From: an uncultured Bacteroidota bacterium
GTDB lineage: Bacteria > Bacteroidota > Bacteroidia > Flavobacteriales > Flavobacteriaceae
Assembly (NCBI GenBank): GCA_902635965.1
Contig: CACPQA010000002.1
Location: forward strand, 62,001 to 126,000
Direction: 5' to 3'
Length of the DNA: 64,000 nucleotides
In this document: piece by piece, positions 8,291-18,144 of the stretch
How the letters are laid out: each line of letters starts with the position of its first letter
Position numbering within the stretch: the first letter of the stretch is position 1
Notes under the pieces: model-generated
The model's database searches: none
Told to the model about the DNA's origin: nothing
The model's input: only the letters and a program-made list of their open reading frames with translations
Program-made: the position numbers and the translations under genes

Positions 8291-9286
8291 ATGAGCTCTG
8301 AAAAGTCTGCTAAACTAAAGTCTCTTCAATTGACCCTTGATAAATTAGATAAAACTTATGGTAAGGGTGCAGTTATGAAATTAGGTGATGAAGTTATTGA
8401 AAAAGTGGAAGCAATTTCTTCTGGTTCTATAGGTTTAGATATTGCTTTGGGAATTGGTGGTTATCCAAGAGGTAGGGTCATAGAAATTTATGGTCCTGAA
8501 TCATCTGGCAAAACCACTTTGACTTTGCATGCAATAGCTGAATGCCAAAAAAGTGGTGGTATTGCTGCATTTATTGATGCTGAACATGCTTTTGACAGGT
8601 TCTATGCTGAAAAATTGGGTGTTGATATAAGCGAGTTAATTATTTCGCAACCTGACCATGGAGAACAAGCACTCGAAATAGCTGACAATTTAATTCGTTC
8701 AGGAGCTATTGACATAATTGTCATAGACTCAGTTGCTGCACTAACTCCTAAAAGTGAGATTGAAGGTGAAATGGGGGATTCAAAAATGGGCCTTCATGCA
8801 AGACTGATGTCACAAGCATTGAGAAAGCTTACAGGTTCGATAGCCAAAACAAATTGTACGGTTTTCTTTATAAACCAGCTACGAGAAAAGATTGGTATTA
8901 TGTTCGGTAATCCAGAAACAACCACAGGAGGAAACGCGTTAAAGTTTTATGCTTCCGTCCGTTTGGATATAAGAAGGTCCACACAAATAAAAAGTACAGA
9001 AGCTGAGGTTCTAGGAAACAGAACGAGAGTAAAAGTGGTTAAAAATAAAGTTGCTCCTCCATTTAAAACAGCTGAATTTGATATTTTATATGGCACGGGT
9101 ATTTCTAAAATAGGTGAAATAATAGATATATGTGTTGAAACTGATGTAATTAAAAAATCTGGTTCTTGGTTTAGTTACGGTGAAACAAAACTGGGTCAAG
9201 GTAAAGAAGCAGTAAAAAAACTGCTGGAGGACAATCCTGAGTTATTAGAAGAACTTGAGAGTAAGATTCTCAACTCAATTAATTAG
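8291..9286 (+). CDS. recA: Recombinase RecA
   Basis: A 331-residue RecA, the ATPase that forms filaments on single-stranded DNA for homologous recombination and repair. Seen are the start motif [14 protein letters not shown], the Walker [10 protein letters not shown] near residue 70, the Walker [12 protein letters not shown], the DNA-binding loop L2 ([15 protein letters not shown]) and the ending typical of the core. The length is slightly short because the acidic C-terminal tail is minimal. Its stop overlaps the convergent plsC stop by 8 bases. The start is an ATG after an A-rich run with no Shine-Dalgarno sequence. Confidence 0.98.
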   Translation: MSSEKSAKLKSLQLTLDKLDKTYGKGAVMKLGDEVIEKVEAISSGSIGLDIALGIGGYPRGRVIEIYGPESSGKTTLTLHAIAECQKSGGIAAFIDAEHAFDRFYAEKLGVDISELIISQPDHGEQALEIADNLIRSGAIDIIVIDSVAALTPKSEIEGEMGDSKMGLHARLMSQALRKLTGSIAKTNCTVFFINQLREKIGIMFGNPETTTGGNALKFYASVRLDIRRSTQIKSTEAEVLGNRTRVKVVKNKVAPPFKTAEFDILYGTGISKIGEIIDICVETDVIKKSGSWFSYGETKLGQGKEAVKKLLEDNPELLEELESKILNSIN

Positions 9287-10055
9287 TTTTTTGTTTTTCT
9301 TCTTTTTCTACGGCGCTCTTATGGGTTTTTTGTGGATCTTGGTTAAGCCCATCAAAAATGATTTTCCAAACTTCATGTTTAAAATCATTTAATTTATCAA
9401 TGTTTTTAGGTGGATATATTTTCTTAAAAGTTTTAACTCGTAATTCCCCGGGATATCCAAACCGAGGATACCACGGGAACTTTCGCTTGCAATCTAAAAA
9501 GCACATAGGAATTATGGGGATTTGGTGATCAATAGCGATTTTAAATGCCCCTCTTTTGAACTCATTTAAAAAGACGGTATCGTCTGTATATTTTACTTCA
9601 GGGAATATACATATGCTATAACCCAGGGATAGTTGTTTATCAACCCTTCCATAAACTCCCCATCTACTTTTTTTAGAACCTCTGTCTACCATTACAGCCG
9701 CTCTTTTGTATATGTATCCGAAGATTGGGATTTTTACAAGTTCTTTTTTGCCAACGAAAACAAATGGATTTTTCGAAACTTGAAACATAACAAACGGATC
9801 TATGTAACTTGTATGGTTAGCAACCAAGATAAATGATTCCCCTACAGGAAGTTTTTCCCTATAATGAACCTTGGTGTAAAAACCAGATAGGTATAGAACA
9901 AAAGGAGACCATATATATCTAGCACACCAAAAAATAAAATTATATCCTTTGGGGTGAACTGCAGAAATTGCCAAAAATGGAAATAAAAGAATTACAGGGA
10001 TAGATGCCAGCATATAAAACCACATACGCCAAATAAGTAGAATTAATAAACGCAT
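9279..10055 (-). CDS. plsC: 1-acyl-sn-glycerol-3-phosphate acyltransferase (PlsC family)
   Basis: A 258-residue membrane acyltransferase of phospholipid synthesis. It has an N-terminal hydrophobic stretch, then the catalytic motif NHTSYID (Asn-His-x4-Asp), then FPEV where the family usually has FPEG, then [10 protein letters not shown] and IPIIPM. The motif II glycine is replaced by Val. The ATG at 10055 (MRLLILLIW) is preferred to the upstream frame start at 10106, which would run into the divergent trpS promoter. It faces recA tail to tail with an 8-base overlap. Confidence 0.86.
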   Translation of the reverse strand: MRLLILLIWRMWFYMLASIPVILLFPFLAISAVHPKGYNFIFWCARYIWSPFVLYLSGFYTKVHYREKLPVGESFILVANHTSYIDPFVMFQVSKNPFVFVGKKELVKIPIFGYIYKRAAVMVDRGSKKSRWGVYGRVDKQLSLGYSICIFPEVKYTDDTVFLNEFKRGAFKIAIDHQIPIIPMCFLDCKRKFPWYPRFGYPGELRVKTFKKIYPPKNIDKLNDFKHEVWKIIFDGLNQDPQKTHKSAVEKEEKQKTN

Positions 10056-10088
10056 TTGGTCAAAATAAAAAAATTTATTTAAAAAAAT

Positions 10089-10096
10089 TAACTTTG
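10089..10096 (+). promoter_or_regulatory. -7 promoter box of trpS
   Basis: TAACTTTG, an exact TAnnTTTG match, 15 bases before the trpS ATG. No clear TTG -33 box at the expected spacing. Confidence 0.5.
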
Positions 10097-10111
10097 TCAA
10101 AAACAAATTAA

Positions 10112-11086
10112 ATGGCCAGAATATTGACGGGTATACAAAGTACTGGTGTTCCTCACTTGGGGAACATTTTAGGGGCTATCATTCCAGCTATAAAAAGATC
10201 AAAGATGAAAGGTAATGAATCATTTTTATTTATTGCTGACTTTCATTCATTAACACAAATTAAAAATGCTGAAAGTTTAAAAAAGAATACTCTGTATACT
10301 GCATCAGCTTGGCTTTCTTTCGGTTTAGATACAAAAAAAAGCGTTTTTTATAAGCAGAGTGACATTCCGCAAGTTACAGAACTTTCATGGTATTTAAGCT
10401 GTTTTTACCCTTATCAACGTTTGACATTATCTCACTCTTTTAAAGACAAATCCGATAATTTAAAAGACGTAAACTCAGGTTTATTTAATTATCCAGTACT
10501 TATGGCCGCAGATATTTTACTTTATGATGCAAATTTGGTCCCAGTTGGAAAAGATCAACTTCAACATTTAGAAATAACTAGAGATATAGCTTCCCGATTT
10601 AACAATCAATTTGGTGAAACTTTTGTAACTCCAAAAGCTGAGCTTGAACGAGACTCTAACTTTGTGATAGGAACAGATGGGAATAAAATGAGTAAATCTA
10701 AAAATAACCTAATAGATATTTTTCAAGACGACAATTTACTTGAAAAACAAATTATGAAAATCAAAACTAAGTCAATACCAGTTGATGAAGCTAAAAATCC
10801 AAAAAATTGTAATATTTTCAAGATTTTTTCTTTGATAGCTGAAAAGAAAGACGTCGATATAATGAGAAAAAGGTATCTATCTGGTAACATTGGATTCGGT
10901 GAAGCAAAAAAAGTTCTTTTGAATGAAATTAAAACTAAGTTTAAAATTGAAAGAGATAAATTCAATTTTTTAATCAATAATCCAGAAATCGTTGAACAGG
11001 AACTTGAAAATGGATCTAAAAAAGCTAAAATATTTGCAAACGAGGTGTTAAAAAGGGTTAGATTAAAATTAGGATATAATAAATAA
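10112..11086 (+). CDS. trpS: Tryptophanyl-tRNA synthetase
   Basis: A 324-residue class I synthetase that charges tRNA-Trp. It shows the HIGH-type signature in STGVPHLGNILGA near the N-terminus, the HS(F)KDKSD region, an AADILLYDANLVPVGKDQLQHLE block that contacts tryptophan, and GNKMSKSKNN as the KMSKS loop near residue 190. Length is normal for bacterial TrpRS. It is followed after 37 bases by the HU-SPOR gene, which has its own likely -7 box. Confidence 0.97.
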   Translation: MARILTGIQSTGVPHLGNILGAIIPAIKRSKMKGNESFLFIADFHSLTQIKNAESLKKNTLYTASAWLSFGLDTKKSVFYKQSDIPQVTELSWYLSCFYPYQRLTLSHSFKDKSDNLKDVNSGLFNYPVLMAADILLYDANLVPVGKDQLQHLEITRDIASRFNNQFGETFVTPKAELERDSNFVIGTDGNKMSKSKNNLIDIFQDDNLLEKQIMKIKTKSIPVDEAKNPKNCNIFKIFSLIAEKKDVDIMRKRYLSGNIGFGEAKKVLLNEIKTKFKIERDKFNFLINNPEIVEQELENGSKKAKIFANEVLKRVRLKLGYNK

Positions 11087-11112
11087 TCCTATAAATCGAC
11101 AATATAATTTAT

Positions 11113-11120
11113 TATATTTA
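11113..11120 (+). promoter_or_regulatory. -7 box of the HU-SPOR gene
   Basis: TATATTTA, three bases before the GTG start codon. If used, transcription would begin at or next to the start codon, giving a leaderless mRNA. Confidence 0.45.
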
Positions 11121-11123
11121 AGT

Positions 11124-12119
11124 GTGAAATTAGTTAAAGAGATAGAAGAACTATTGTACTTTCACGAGTGCTTAACAGTTCCCAATTTTGGGTCATTTTT
11201 GGTTAACAAAACGGGGGCAAAAGTTAATATTAAAAGGGGTGCGTTTATATCACCGAAAAGGAAGGTGTCATTTAATATTTTAATCCAGCAGAATGATGGA
11301 ATTTTGGCTAAATATGTTTCATCCAGAAAAAATATTAGTTATGATGAAGCCCTCAAGGAAATTGATAACACCGTAAAGATTTGGTTAAAAAAAATAAAGA
11401 TTGACACATTGATTTTCAAAAACATAGGCGAGTTTTATCTTAACGTAGAAAATAAGATTTGCTTTCAAGCGTACAATACAATAAATTTTTCACATAGCTT
11501 TTTCGGACTTGAAGATTTTGATAGATTACCATTAAGCGGTAGAGAGCTAAAAATTAGCACAAATAAAGAGACAAACACTAAAAATATTATTATGGACAAT
11601 GATAAAAAAGAAAACTTGGCATTTGAACCTGAATCAAAAAGTTCAGCGAAAAAAAGTAGATTCAAAATAGTAGCAATAATAACATCCTTGATTGTTTTGT
11701 CAATTTGCGGATACTATTTTGGGGATGAATATATTCAGAACGAAAGAATCCGTTCAACCGAAATTGCACAAAAGAAGATAAAAAATGATGTTCAAAAAGC
11801 CACATATGACATCGGTTCAATTTCGTCATTAGAACTAAGTTTGAAGGCAGATATAGAAACAATTGAGAACAATGAAGTTTTTATTGAAAGTGGTGATTTC
11901 TACAGTGTTATAGCTGGAAGTTTCAGAGATGAAAAAAATGCTGAAAAACTTCTAAATAAACTTAAATTAGAAGGCTTCAAAGCTTCTTTTGCGAAAAATA
12001 GTCCTTCAGGTCTATTCAGAGTGGCGTATGGAAGATTGAAAACAAAAAGAGAAGCATATCAATTATTAAATTTTGTCAAATTCACGTTAGAACTTGATGC
12101 TTGGTACCTTGTAGAATAA
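11124..12119 (+). CDS. HU-CCDC81 and SPOR domain membrane protein
   Basis: 331 residues in three parts. The N-terminal ~130 residues (LYFHECLTVPNFGSFLVN) resemble the bacterial HU-like CCDC81 module. A single membrane helix follows at about 180-198. The C-terminal ~70 residues form a SPOR domain (FYSVIAGSFRDEKNAEKLLNKLK…GFKASF…GLFRVAYGR), which binds denuded septal peptidoglycan. The design links a cytosolic HU-type domain to the cell wall and is characteristic of Bacteroidota; its role in division or DNA anchoring is inferred only. The start is GTG at 11124. It converges on the EnvC-like gene with two bases between stops. Confidence 0.85.
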   Translation: MKLVKEIEELLYFHECLTVPNFGSFLVNKTGAKVNIKRGAFISPKRKVSFNILIQQNDGILAKYVSSRKNISYDEALKEIDNTVKIWLKKIKIDTLIFKNIGEFYLNVENKICFQAYNTINFSHSFFGLEDFDRLPLSGRELKISTNKETNTKNIIMDNDKKENLAFEPESKSSAKKSRFKIVAIITSLIVLSICGYYFGDEYIQNERIRSTEIAQKKIKNDVQKATYDIGSISSLELSLKADIETIENNEVFIESGDFYSVIAGSFRDEKNAEKLLNKLKLEGFKASFAKNSPSGLFRVAYGRLKTKREAYQLLNFVKFTLELDAWYLVE

Positions 12120-12121
12120 AA

Positions 12122-13333
12122 TTATAGTCTATAAATCCACCCCTCTGGATTTAATGGCGTACTTGACTGAAAGATGCTAAATTTGAGTTCTGTTTTCCCA
12201 GTGTTAGGATTAGTAAATACCCTACCAATCTTTTCCTTTGGTCCTAGAGATTGTCCTTTCTTAACATAAACACTTTCTAAGTTTGTGTAAGCTGTTATAT
12301 AATTCCCATGTTGAACTAATACTGTAGGGTTACTTCCTTTGTAACTTAAGACCGTCATTACAATTCCTTTAAATATAACTCGTGCGTCAGCAGTTTTAGT
12401 TGTCGCTATTATAATTCCGTTGCTCTTTATTTTTGTTGTTCTAACAACAGGATGAACTTGTGTGCCAAATTTTTGAATTACTACTCCTTTTTCTACTGGC
12501 CAAGGGAGTTTGCCTTTATTAGCATAAAAACTTCTTCCAACAAGTTTTGCTTCTGGAGTGATACTATATTTTAAGTTGCTTGGGGTCAATGTTTTTTTGT
12601 TAGCATTCTCAATAGCAACCCTAATTAAACGTTCGATTTCTTTATCAAAAGCTGAGATTTTTTGTTCCTTAATTCTAATACTATACTCTAAGTCTTTTTG
12701 TTTTTTAATTAGGCTCTGAATCATTAACTTCTGCTTTTCTATTTCTTTTTGATAAATTAATTGGGAAACTTTATTTTCCTTTATTAAATTTTCTTTATTG
12801 ACTTTTTTTGAAAGCAATTCTATATTTAACTTATTAAGCAGATTTGTTTTTTCAATTATTATACGACCTTGTTTTTTTCTGTGTTTTGCGTATTGGTCAA
12901 GATATTTAAATCTATTATATGCTTGATAAAATGATTCTGACGAAAACAAAAACATTAATCTACTTTGGCGACTTTTACTGTAGTATGACTTTCTAATCAT
13001 ATTTGCATAATCCTCCTTTAATTTCATAGTTTCCAATCTCAAAATTTCTATCTCTCTTTGGTTGATATTTATCTGCTTAGAAATGAAATTGATTTCTTGA
13101 TTTGTGACCTTTATTAGTTTGTCCCGAACTTTAATTTTAACATCCAAATCTTGTACTTCGTCAATGGCTGATTTTTTTGAATTACTATTTGAAAACAAAA
13201 TGGAATTAATCTGTTTGATTTCTCTAACTAGTTTTGCCTTTTCTTTTTCTAGCTTTTTTTGTGCCTCTTGTTGGGATAGGCAAAAGGTTAAATTTAAAAT
13301 CTGTAAAAAAAATAAAAAGAAATATTTCTTCAT
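12122..13333 (-). CDS. EnvC-like murein hydrolase activator (coiled coil plus degenerate LytM)
   Basis: 403 residues: a signal peptide, a long coiled coil (about 20-250), then an M23/LytM domain at the C-terminus. The zinc ligands of active M23 enzymes are mostly lost: the usual His-x-Gly-x-Asp becomes KSNGIII and the His-x-His motif becomes KFSIF. This is the state seen in EnvC, which activates amidases at the septum instead of cutting peptidoglycan itself. It is the last gene of the dut-DUF4292-envC set, overlapping DUF4292 by an ATGA. The activator role is inferred from architecture. Confidence 0.82.
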   Translation of the reverse strand: MKKYFFLFFLQILNLTFCLSQQEAQKKLEKEKAKLVREIKQINSILFSNSNSKKSAIDEVQDLDVKIKVRDKLIKVTNQEINFISKQININQREIEILRLETMKLKEDYANMIRKSYYSKSRQSRLMFLFSSESFYQAYNRFKYLDQYAKHRKKQGRIIIEKTNLLNKLNIELLSKKVNKENLIKENKVSQLIYQKEIEKQKLMIQSLIKKQKDLEYSIRIKEQKISAFDKEIERLIRVAIENANKKTLTPSNLKYSITPEAKLVGRSFYANKGKLPWPVEKGVVIQKFGTQVHPVVRTTKIKSNGIIIATTKTADARVIFKGIVMTVLSYKGSNPTVLVQHGNYITAYTNLESVYVKKGQSLGPKEKIGRVFTNPNTGKTELKFSIFQSSTPLNPEGWIYRL

Positions 13334-14097
13334 AATTTTATCTTACTATATCCTTCTGGAATTTTGAATGGTATTGTAAGCTCTTTTGGGTAGTCTACCC
13401 TTGTAAATTCTAAAGTTATTGAAGTAAAATCCCCATCAATAAATGAAGTGATTTGTATTTTCTTTGGGACTGTTTTACCATTTATTTTTTGATATAAGGG
13501 ATATTTTATGGTTAATATGCTATTTTCATTTCCCAATAAAAGAAGTCTTTGCTCTCTAATTCTGAAGTTCTCTGTATCAAAGAAAAAAGTAGACCTATAC
13601 TTCTCAGAACTAGTATTGATTAAAACATAATACTTTGGATTATCAATTCTTTTTAATTTTACTTTTTTAATGTTATCAATAGGATTCCCTATAAATATAT
13701 TTTGAACATCTTGAAGACTAAAGCTGGTTCCTATTACAGAATTTAAAAATTTATAATCTCCTTCATAATATTTTTTTTGAAACTTTTCATAAAAAAAAAC
13801 TTTTTCCTTTGTCATCAAAAGTTTCGCTATTGGGACAAGCATGTTGGCACTCATCCATAAGAATTTGTCTTCTTTAATTCTAAGATTAATGTTTAATGAC
13901 TGATTTATTTTCTTATTCACGAATGTTGCCTTAATTCGAGCTCTAAATGAACTTATTTCACCTTTTGATTTTTCTAGGTTATCTATGAGTCTTTTGATTT
14001 TTAGCGACTCGATTGGTTTTTTGCTTGGTAAAACATTAAGAGATTTACAGCCGCTTAAAATAAACAAAATCATTAGACATTGAATATATTTAGTCAT
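13330..14097 (-). CDS. DUF4292 outer-envelope lipoprotein
   Basis: A 255-residue lipoprotein with lipobox LSGC (Cys17) after a short signal. The body is strand-rich (FRARIKATF … LNINLRIKEDKFLWMSA), as in DUF4292 proteins of Bacteroidota, which resemble LolA/LolB-type lipoprotein carriers. Function is unproven. The ATG at 14097 is preferred over a TTG at 14106 that overlaps the dut stop; both are in the same frame. It lies between dut and the EnvC-like gene, a common flavobacterial order, so a cell-envelope role is likely. Confidence 0.75.
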   Translation of the reverse strand: MTKYIQCLMILFILSGCKSLNVLPSKKPIESLKIKRLIDNLEKSKGEISSFRARIKATFVNKKINQSLNINLRIKEDKFLWMSANMLVPIAKLLMTKEKVFFYEKFQKKYYEGDYKFLNSVIGTSFSLQDVQNIFIGNPIDNIKKVKLKRIDNPKYYVLINTSSEKYRSTFFFDTENFRIREQRLLLLGNENSILTIKYPLYQKINGKTVPKKIQITSFIDGDFTSITLEFTRVDYPKELTIPFKIPEGYSKIKL

Positions 14098-14102
14098 GCC
14101 AC

Positions 14103-14540
14103 TCAAATTGATCCTGAACTTCCAAATCCCGATTTTCCTCTTTCGCTATTACCTAAATCCTCAACTAATCTCCAGTTAATCTTTGAAAAATTTGAGACAA
14201 CCAATTGGGCGACTCTTTGTCCCGGCATTACTTTATATTGTTCATTTGATAAGTTAATTAAAATTACTCCCAATTCGCCTCTATAATCTGAATCAATTGT
14301 CCCAGGTGAATTTAGAACAGTTACACCGTGGTTTATCGCGAGTCCAGATCTTGGGCGTATTTGCCCCTCAAAATTTTCTGGTAAAGAAATTTTCAAACCA
14401 GTTGGGATAAGAATTCTTTGAAGAGGGTTTATGTGTAGTGGTTTGTTTATGTTAGCTCTTAAATCTAGTCCCGCCGAGCTTTCCGTTGCGTAACTGGGGA
14501 GATTATACGGGGACGTATTTATAACAGGTAAATCAATCAT
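14103..14540 (-). CDS. dut: dUTP diphosphatase
   Basis: A 145-residue trimeric dUTPase that hydrolyses dUTP to dUMP and keeps uracil out of DNA. All five motifs are visible in order: SSAGLDLRA, RPRSGLA, GTIDSDYRGE (catalytic Asp and Tyr region), RVAQLVV, and the glycine-rich C-terminal ERGKSGFGSSG that closes over the substrate. Length is standard. It heads the dut-DUF4292-envC operon. A 75-base A+T-rich gap separates it from the end of atpG, with no convincing terminator hairpin. Confidence 0.96.
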   Translation of the reverse strand: MIDLPVINTSPYNLPSYATESSAGLDLRANINKPLHINPLQRILIPTGLKISLPENFEGQIRPRSGLAINHGVTVLNSPGTIDSDYRGELGVILINLSNEQYKVMPGQRVAQLVVSNFSKINWRLVEDLGNSERGKSGFGSSGSI

Positions 14541-14615
14541 TTTTTATTTAAAAATAAAACTTAATTGTTAAAACTTACGAGATTTTTTTTTTAATGTGAG
14601 TTTTCTGATCCTTAA

Positions 14616-15476
14616 TTACTTTTTGAGGGCTTCTGCGCCACCGACTATTTCTAATATTTCGTTAGTAATTGATGCTTGGCGAGCTTTATTATAAGTTAAT
14701 TTTAATTGCTCTGCGAGCTCGGCAGCATTATCTGTAGCCTTATGCATTGCTGTCATCCTCGCACCATGTTCACTAGCAAAAGATTCTCTCAAAGCCTTGT
14801 AAAACAGTATTTTTATTCCTCGCGGAATAATTTCTTGAAGTATTTTAGATTTATCAGGCTCATATATATAATCATTTAAAATTCCTGTTTTTTCTGAATG
14901 ACTAATTTTGTAAGGCAATAAAGTATCAATTGTAATAATTTGAGTCGCTGCATTTTTAAATTTATTATACAATAAGTCTATTTTGTCATACTCTCCAGAT
15001 ATGAACTTTGTAATATATTTATCAGCAATTTTAGTCGTTGATTCATAATCAAGATTTTCAAACAAACTACTGTGGTCACTTACAATCTTGTTTGTTTTGG
15101 AAAGAACATCGTTTCCTTTTTTTCCAACAGTAACTAAATCAATATCTAGACTTTTATTTTCGTGTAAATAGTTTTTAGTTGCTTTTATTATGTTTGAGTT
15201 AAATCCTCCGCAGAGACCACGGTTTGATGTAACTGAAATTAAAAGTCGTTTCGGGTGGTGAATTTTCTCGCCGACCAAAGAACTTGTATATCCTGGCATT
15301 GACTTTAAAATGTCAGTAATAATACTAAATAGATTTTCTGTGTATGGTCGCATAGAAACAATAGTAGTTTGTGCTTTTTTAAGCTTTGCTGCGGACACCA
15401 TTTTCATGGCTTGGGTAATTTGCATCGTAGATGAAACTGATGAAATTCGACTCCTTATTTCTTTTAAATTTGCCAA
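14616..15476 (-). CDS. atpG: ATP synthase F1 subunit gamma
   Basis: A 286-residue central stalk subunit of F1. N-terminal ANLKEIRSRISSVSSTMQITQAMKMVSAAKL and C-terminal ARQASITNEILEIVGGAEAL are the conserved coiled-coil ends that rotate inside the catalytic hexamer; SNRGLCGGFN is the conserved middle motif. It is the last gene of the atp cluster, four bases after atpA. No beta or epsilon gene follows, as expected in Bacteroidota, where atpD-atpC sit elsewhere. Confidence 0.97.
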   Translation of the reverse strand: MANLKEIRSRISSVSSTMQITQAMKMVSAAKLKKAQTTIVSMRPYTENLFSIITDILKSMPGYTSSLVGEKIHHPKRLLISVTSNRGLCGGFNSNIIKATKNYLHENKSLDIDLVTVGKKGNDVLSKTNKIVSDHSSLFENLDYESTTKIADKYITKFISGEYDKIDLLYNKFKNAATQIITIDTLLPYKISHSEKTGILNDYIYEPDKSKILQEIIPRGIKILFYKALRESFASEHGARMTAMHKATDNAAELAEQLKLTYNKARQASITNEILEIVGGAEALKK

Positions 15477-15480
15477 GACG

Positions 15481-17058
15481 CTATTTGAATTGATTTGATA
15501 TCTTTAAACATATGTCCTCGAGTGTTTTTAAAACGGCGTCACTTAAAATACCATCTTTAAGAGAATCTAAAACTTTTCTATGACTTTTATTAAGCTCTTT
15601 GATATAAGCTGTCTCAAAATCCTTAACCCTATCGACAGGGACTTCTTTTAATAAATTTTTGGTTCCCGCATAAATTATGGCTATTTGATCTTCTACTTTG
15701 AATGGATCATTTTGAGATTGTTTTAAAATTTCAACATTTCTTCTACCTTTCTCTATAACATTCAATGTAGCCGAATCCAAATCTGAACCAAATTTTGCAA
15801 AAGCTTCTAGCTCTCTAAACTGGGCTTGATCTAACTTCAAAGTTCCCGCAATTTTTTTCATAGATTTAATCTGAGCTGAGCCGCCAACTCTAGAAACTGA
15901 TATTCCAACGTTTATAGCAGGTCTAACACCTGAGTTAAAAAGGTCTGATTCTAAAAATATTTGTCCGTCTGTAATTGAGATTACGTTAGTGGGAATATAG
16001 GCTGACACGTCTCCTGCTTGTGTTTCAATAATCGGGAGTGCTGTTAAGGAACCACCTCCTTTAACTCTAGATTTTAACATCTGTGGTAGGTCATTCATCT
16101 GCTGGGCGATTTTATCATCACCAATAATTTTTGCAGCTCTTTCCAAAAGTCTAGAATGCAGATAGAAAACATCACCTGGGAATGCTTCCCTCCCCGGTGG
16201 TCTTCTCAATAAAAGAGAGACTTCTCTATAAGCAACTGCTTGTTTTGATAAATCATCAAAAATAATCAACGCTGGTCTCCCAGTATCTCTAAAAAATTCG
16301 CCAATTGCAGCTCCGGCCATAGGAGCATAAACTTGCATAGGTGAAGGATCTGAAGCATTAGCTGCAACAATTGTAGTATATTCCAAAGCGCCCTTGTCTT
16401 CCAGGACTTTTGAGATAGCCGCAACAGTAGACGCCTTTTGCCCAATAGCAACATAGATACAATAAACTGGAGCCCCTGCATCGAAAAACTCTTTTTGATT
16501 AAGTATCGTGTCTATGCATACAGTAGTTTTCCCCGTTTGTCTGTCGCCGATGACGAGTTCTCTTTGCCCTCTTCCAACAGGGATCATGGCATCGATAGAT
16601 TTTATACCAGTTTGAAGAGGCTCGTTAACTGGTTGCCTATATATCACACCTGGCGCCTTTCTTTCAAGTGGCATATCGATTAAATCTCCTTTTATCGGTC
16701 CTTTACCGTCTATAGGGTTCCCTAGAGTGTCAACAACCCTTCCAATGATTTTTTCTCCTACTTTTATTGAAGCAATTTTTTTTGTTCTTTTTAAACTATC
16801 TCCTTCTTTGACTTTTTCTGAAGAGCCGAACAAAACAACCCCAACATTGTCCTCTTCTAAATTTAATACCATCCCTTCGAGGCCAGAATCAAAGCTTACA
16901 AGCTCGCCGTACTGAGCGTTTGTCAAGCCGTAAACTCGTGCTATTCCGTCCCCTACTTCCAATACAGTGCCTGTTTCTTCAAGGACTCCAGAAAAATTTG
17001 CGTTAGAAAGTTCTTCTTTAATAATTGATGATATTTCTGATGGTTTAATTGATGCCAT
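15481..17058 (-). CDS. atpA: ATP synthase F1 subunit alpha
   Basis: 525 residues, the non-catalytic nucleotide-binding subunit of F1. Seen are the P-loop GDRQTGKTT near residue 170, the arginine-finger region ([18 protein letters not shown]), and the [23 protein letters not shown] block. The N-terminal SSIIKEEL helix, which docks the delta subunit, is present. The gene sits between atpH and atpG with short gaps, and the length is normal. Confidence 0.98.
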   Translation of the reverse strand: MASIKPSEISSIIKEELSNANFSGVLEETGTVLEVGDGIARVYGLTNAQYGELVSFDSGLEGMVLNLEEDNVGVVLFGSSEKVKEGDSLKRTKKIASIKVGEKIIGRVVDTLGNPIDGKGPIKGDLIDMPLERKAPGVIYRQPVNEPLQTGIKSIDAMIPVGRGQRELVIGDRQTGKTTVCIDTILNQKEFFDAGAPVYCIYVAIGQKASTVAAISKVLEDKGALEYTTIVAANASDPSPMQVYAPMAGAAIGEFFRDTGRPALIIFDDLSKQAVAYREVSLLLRRPPGREAFPGDVFYLHSRLLERAAKIIGDDKIAQQMNDLPQMLKSRVKGGGSLTALPIIETQAGDVSAYIPTNVISITDGQIFLESDLFNSGVRPAINVGISVSRVGGSAQIKSMKKIAGTLKLDQAQFRELEAFAKFGSDLDSATLNVIEKGRRNVEILKQSQNDPFKVEDQIAIIYAGTKNLLKEVPVDRVKDFETAYIKELNKSHRKVLDSLKDGILSDAVLKTLEDICLKISNQFK

Positions 17059-17067
17059 ATTTTGATA

Positions 17068-17616
17068 TTAGATAAATGTATTTTCTTTTTTTAAGCTTGT
17101 CTTTAATTTATTAAGACTTGTATTTACAGAATTGTCAAACTGGATATCTCCAATTTTTATAATAAACCCTCCAATTAGATTTTTATCGATAATATTGACA
17201 ATCTTAATTTTATTTTTTGTTATTTTTCTAATAATAGGTTTTAAATTCTCTTCAATTTTATTAGGTATTCTTTCCGCTGATACTAAATAACATGTCTCTA
17301 TTCCACTGCTAATCTTATAGAGCTCAATAAATTGATTTAGTATTTCATCAAAAAGATACAGTCTGTTTTTTCTGACCAATATTTCAACAAGATTTTTTAA
17401 ATTCTCACTTACATTAATGCATGTTTTTAACAAAATACTTTTTTTCTTTTGGTTGGGCACAATTTTATTTTTTAAAGTATTGTATAGGTTGGCATTGTTT
17501 GATATAATTTCTATTATCTTTTCACTTTCATTAACAATTTCCCTTAAATTGTTTGTTTTTTGGCAATGTGCGAAGTAAGCTTTTGCATATCGAATAGCTG
17601 CGACTTTTTTAATCAT
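17068..17616 (-). CDS. atpH: ATP synthase F1 subunit delta
   Basis: 182 residues, the OSCP-type peripheral stalk subunit joining b to the top of F1. It matches family shape: RYAKAYF near the N-terminus, a helical N-domain, and a C-domain ending …IKIGDIQFDNSVNTSLNKLKTSLK (the usual GG..I.IGD...D.S...KL block). It overlaps the atpF stop by four bases, consistent with translational coupling. Confidence 0.94.
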   Translation of the reverse strand: MIKKVAAIRYAKAYFAHCQKTNNLREIVNESEKIIEIISNNANLYNTLKNKIVPNQKKKSILLKTCINVSENLKNLVEILVRKNRLYLFDEILNQFIELYKISSGIETCYLVSAERIPNKIEENLKPIIRKITKNKIKIVNIIDKNLIGGFIIKIGDIQFDNSVNTSLNKLKTSLKKENTFI

Positions 17617-18113
17617 TTTAATTCAATTTCATCGATCAATTTTTGAACATAATCGTCCTGTTTTTGCTTTTCACTTAGCTCCTTTTTAAGAATTTTTGAT
17701 GCAATTTCAACCGATAAGTCAATTACTTGAAATTTTAAGTCTTTCAATATTAAATCTTTTTCCTTTGTAATTGATTCTCTTGCATTTTCAATTATCTTTT
17801 CTGACTCTATCTTTGCGACGTTTTTTGCATCCTCAACTATTTCTCTACCAGTTTTTTTTGCATCTGAAATTAAAAAGTCCCTCTCCTTTTTCGCATCGTT
17901 AAGTATCTTTTCATTGTCAGACTTAATTTTTGAAAACTCATCCTTTGCCCTTTGAGCAGATTCTAAAGACTCCTTAATCGAATTTTCCCTTTCATTAAGT
18001 GCGTCAAGAATGGGTTTCCATGCAAACTTTTTGAGAATCAAGATAAGGCCAACAAAAATTAGAAGTTGCCAAAAGAATAAGCCAAAAGAAAATTCATTTA
18101 TTAATTTTTCCAT
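17613..18113 (-). CDS. atpF: ATP synthase F0 subunit b
   Basis: 166 residues with one N-terminal membrane helix (GLFFWQLLIFVGLILILKKF) and a long charged, Ala/Glu/Lys-rich amphipathic helix that forms the peripheral stalk dimer. The FAWKPILDALNERENSI segment after the membrane helix is the conserved tether region. It lies between atpE and atpH in standard order. Confidence 0.95.
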   Translation of the reverse strand: MEKLINEFSFGLFFWQLLIFVGLILILKKFAWKPILDALNERENSIKESLESAQRAKDEFSKIKSDNEKILNDAKKERDFLISDAKKTGREIVEDAKNVAKIESEKIIENARESITKEKDLILKDLKFQVIDLSVEIASKILKKELSEKQKQDDYVQKLIDEIELK

Positions 18114-18144
18114 TTAGTTCAAAGTTTATAAGTTTTAAAAATGC

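Noticed and set aside
14541-14615. Possible terminator between atpG and dut
   Set aside because: There is a T-run but no convincing GC-rich hairpin before it on either strand.
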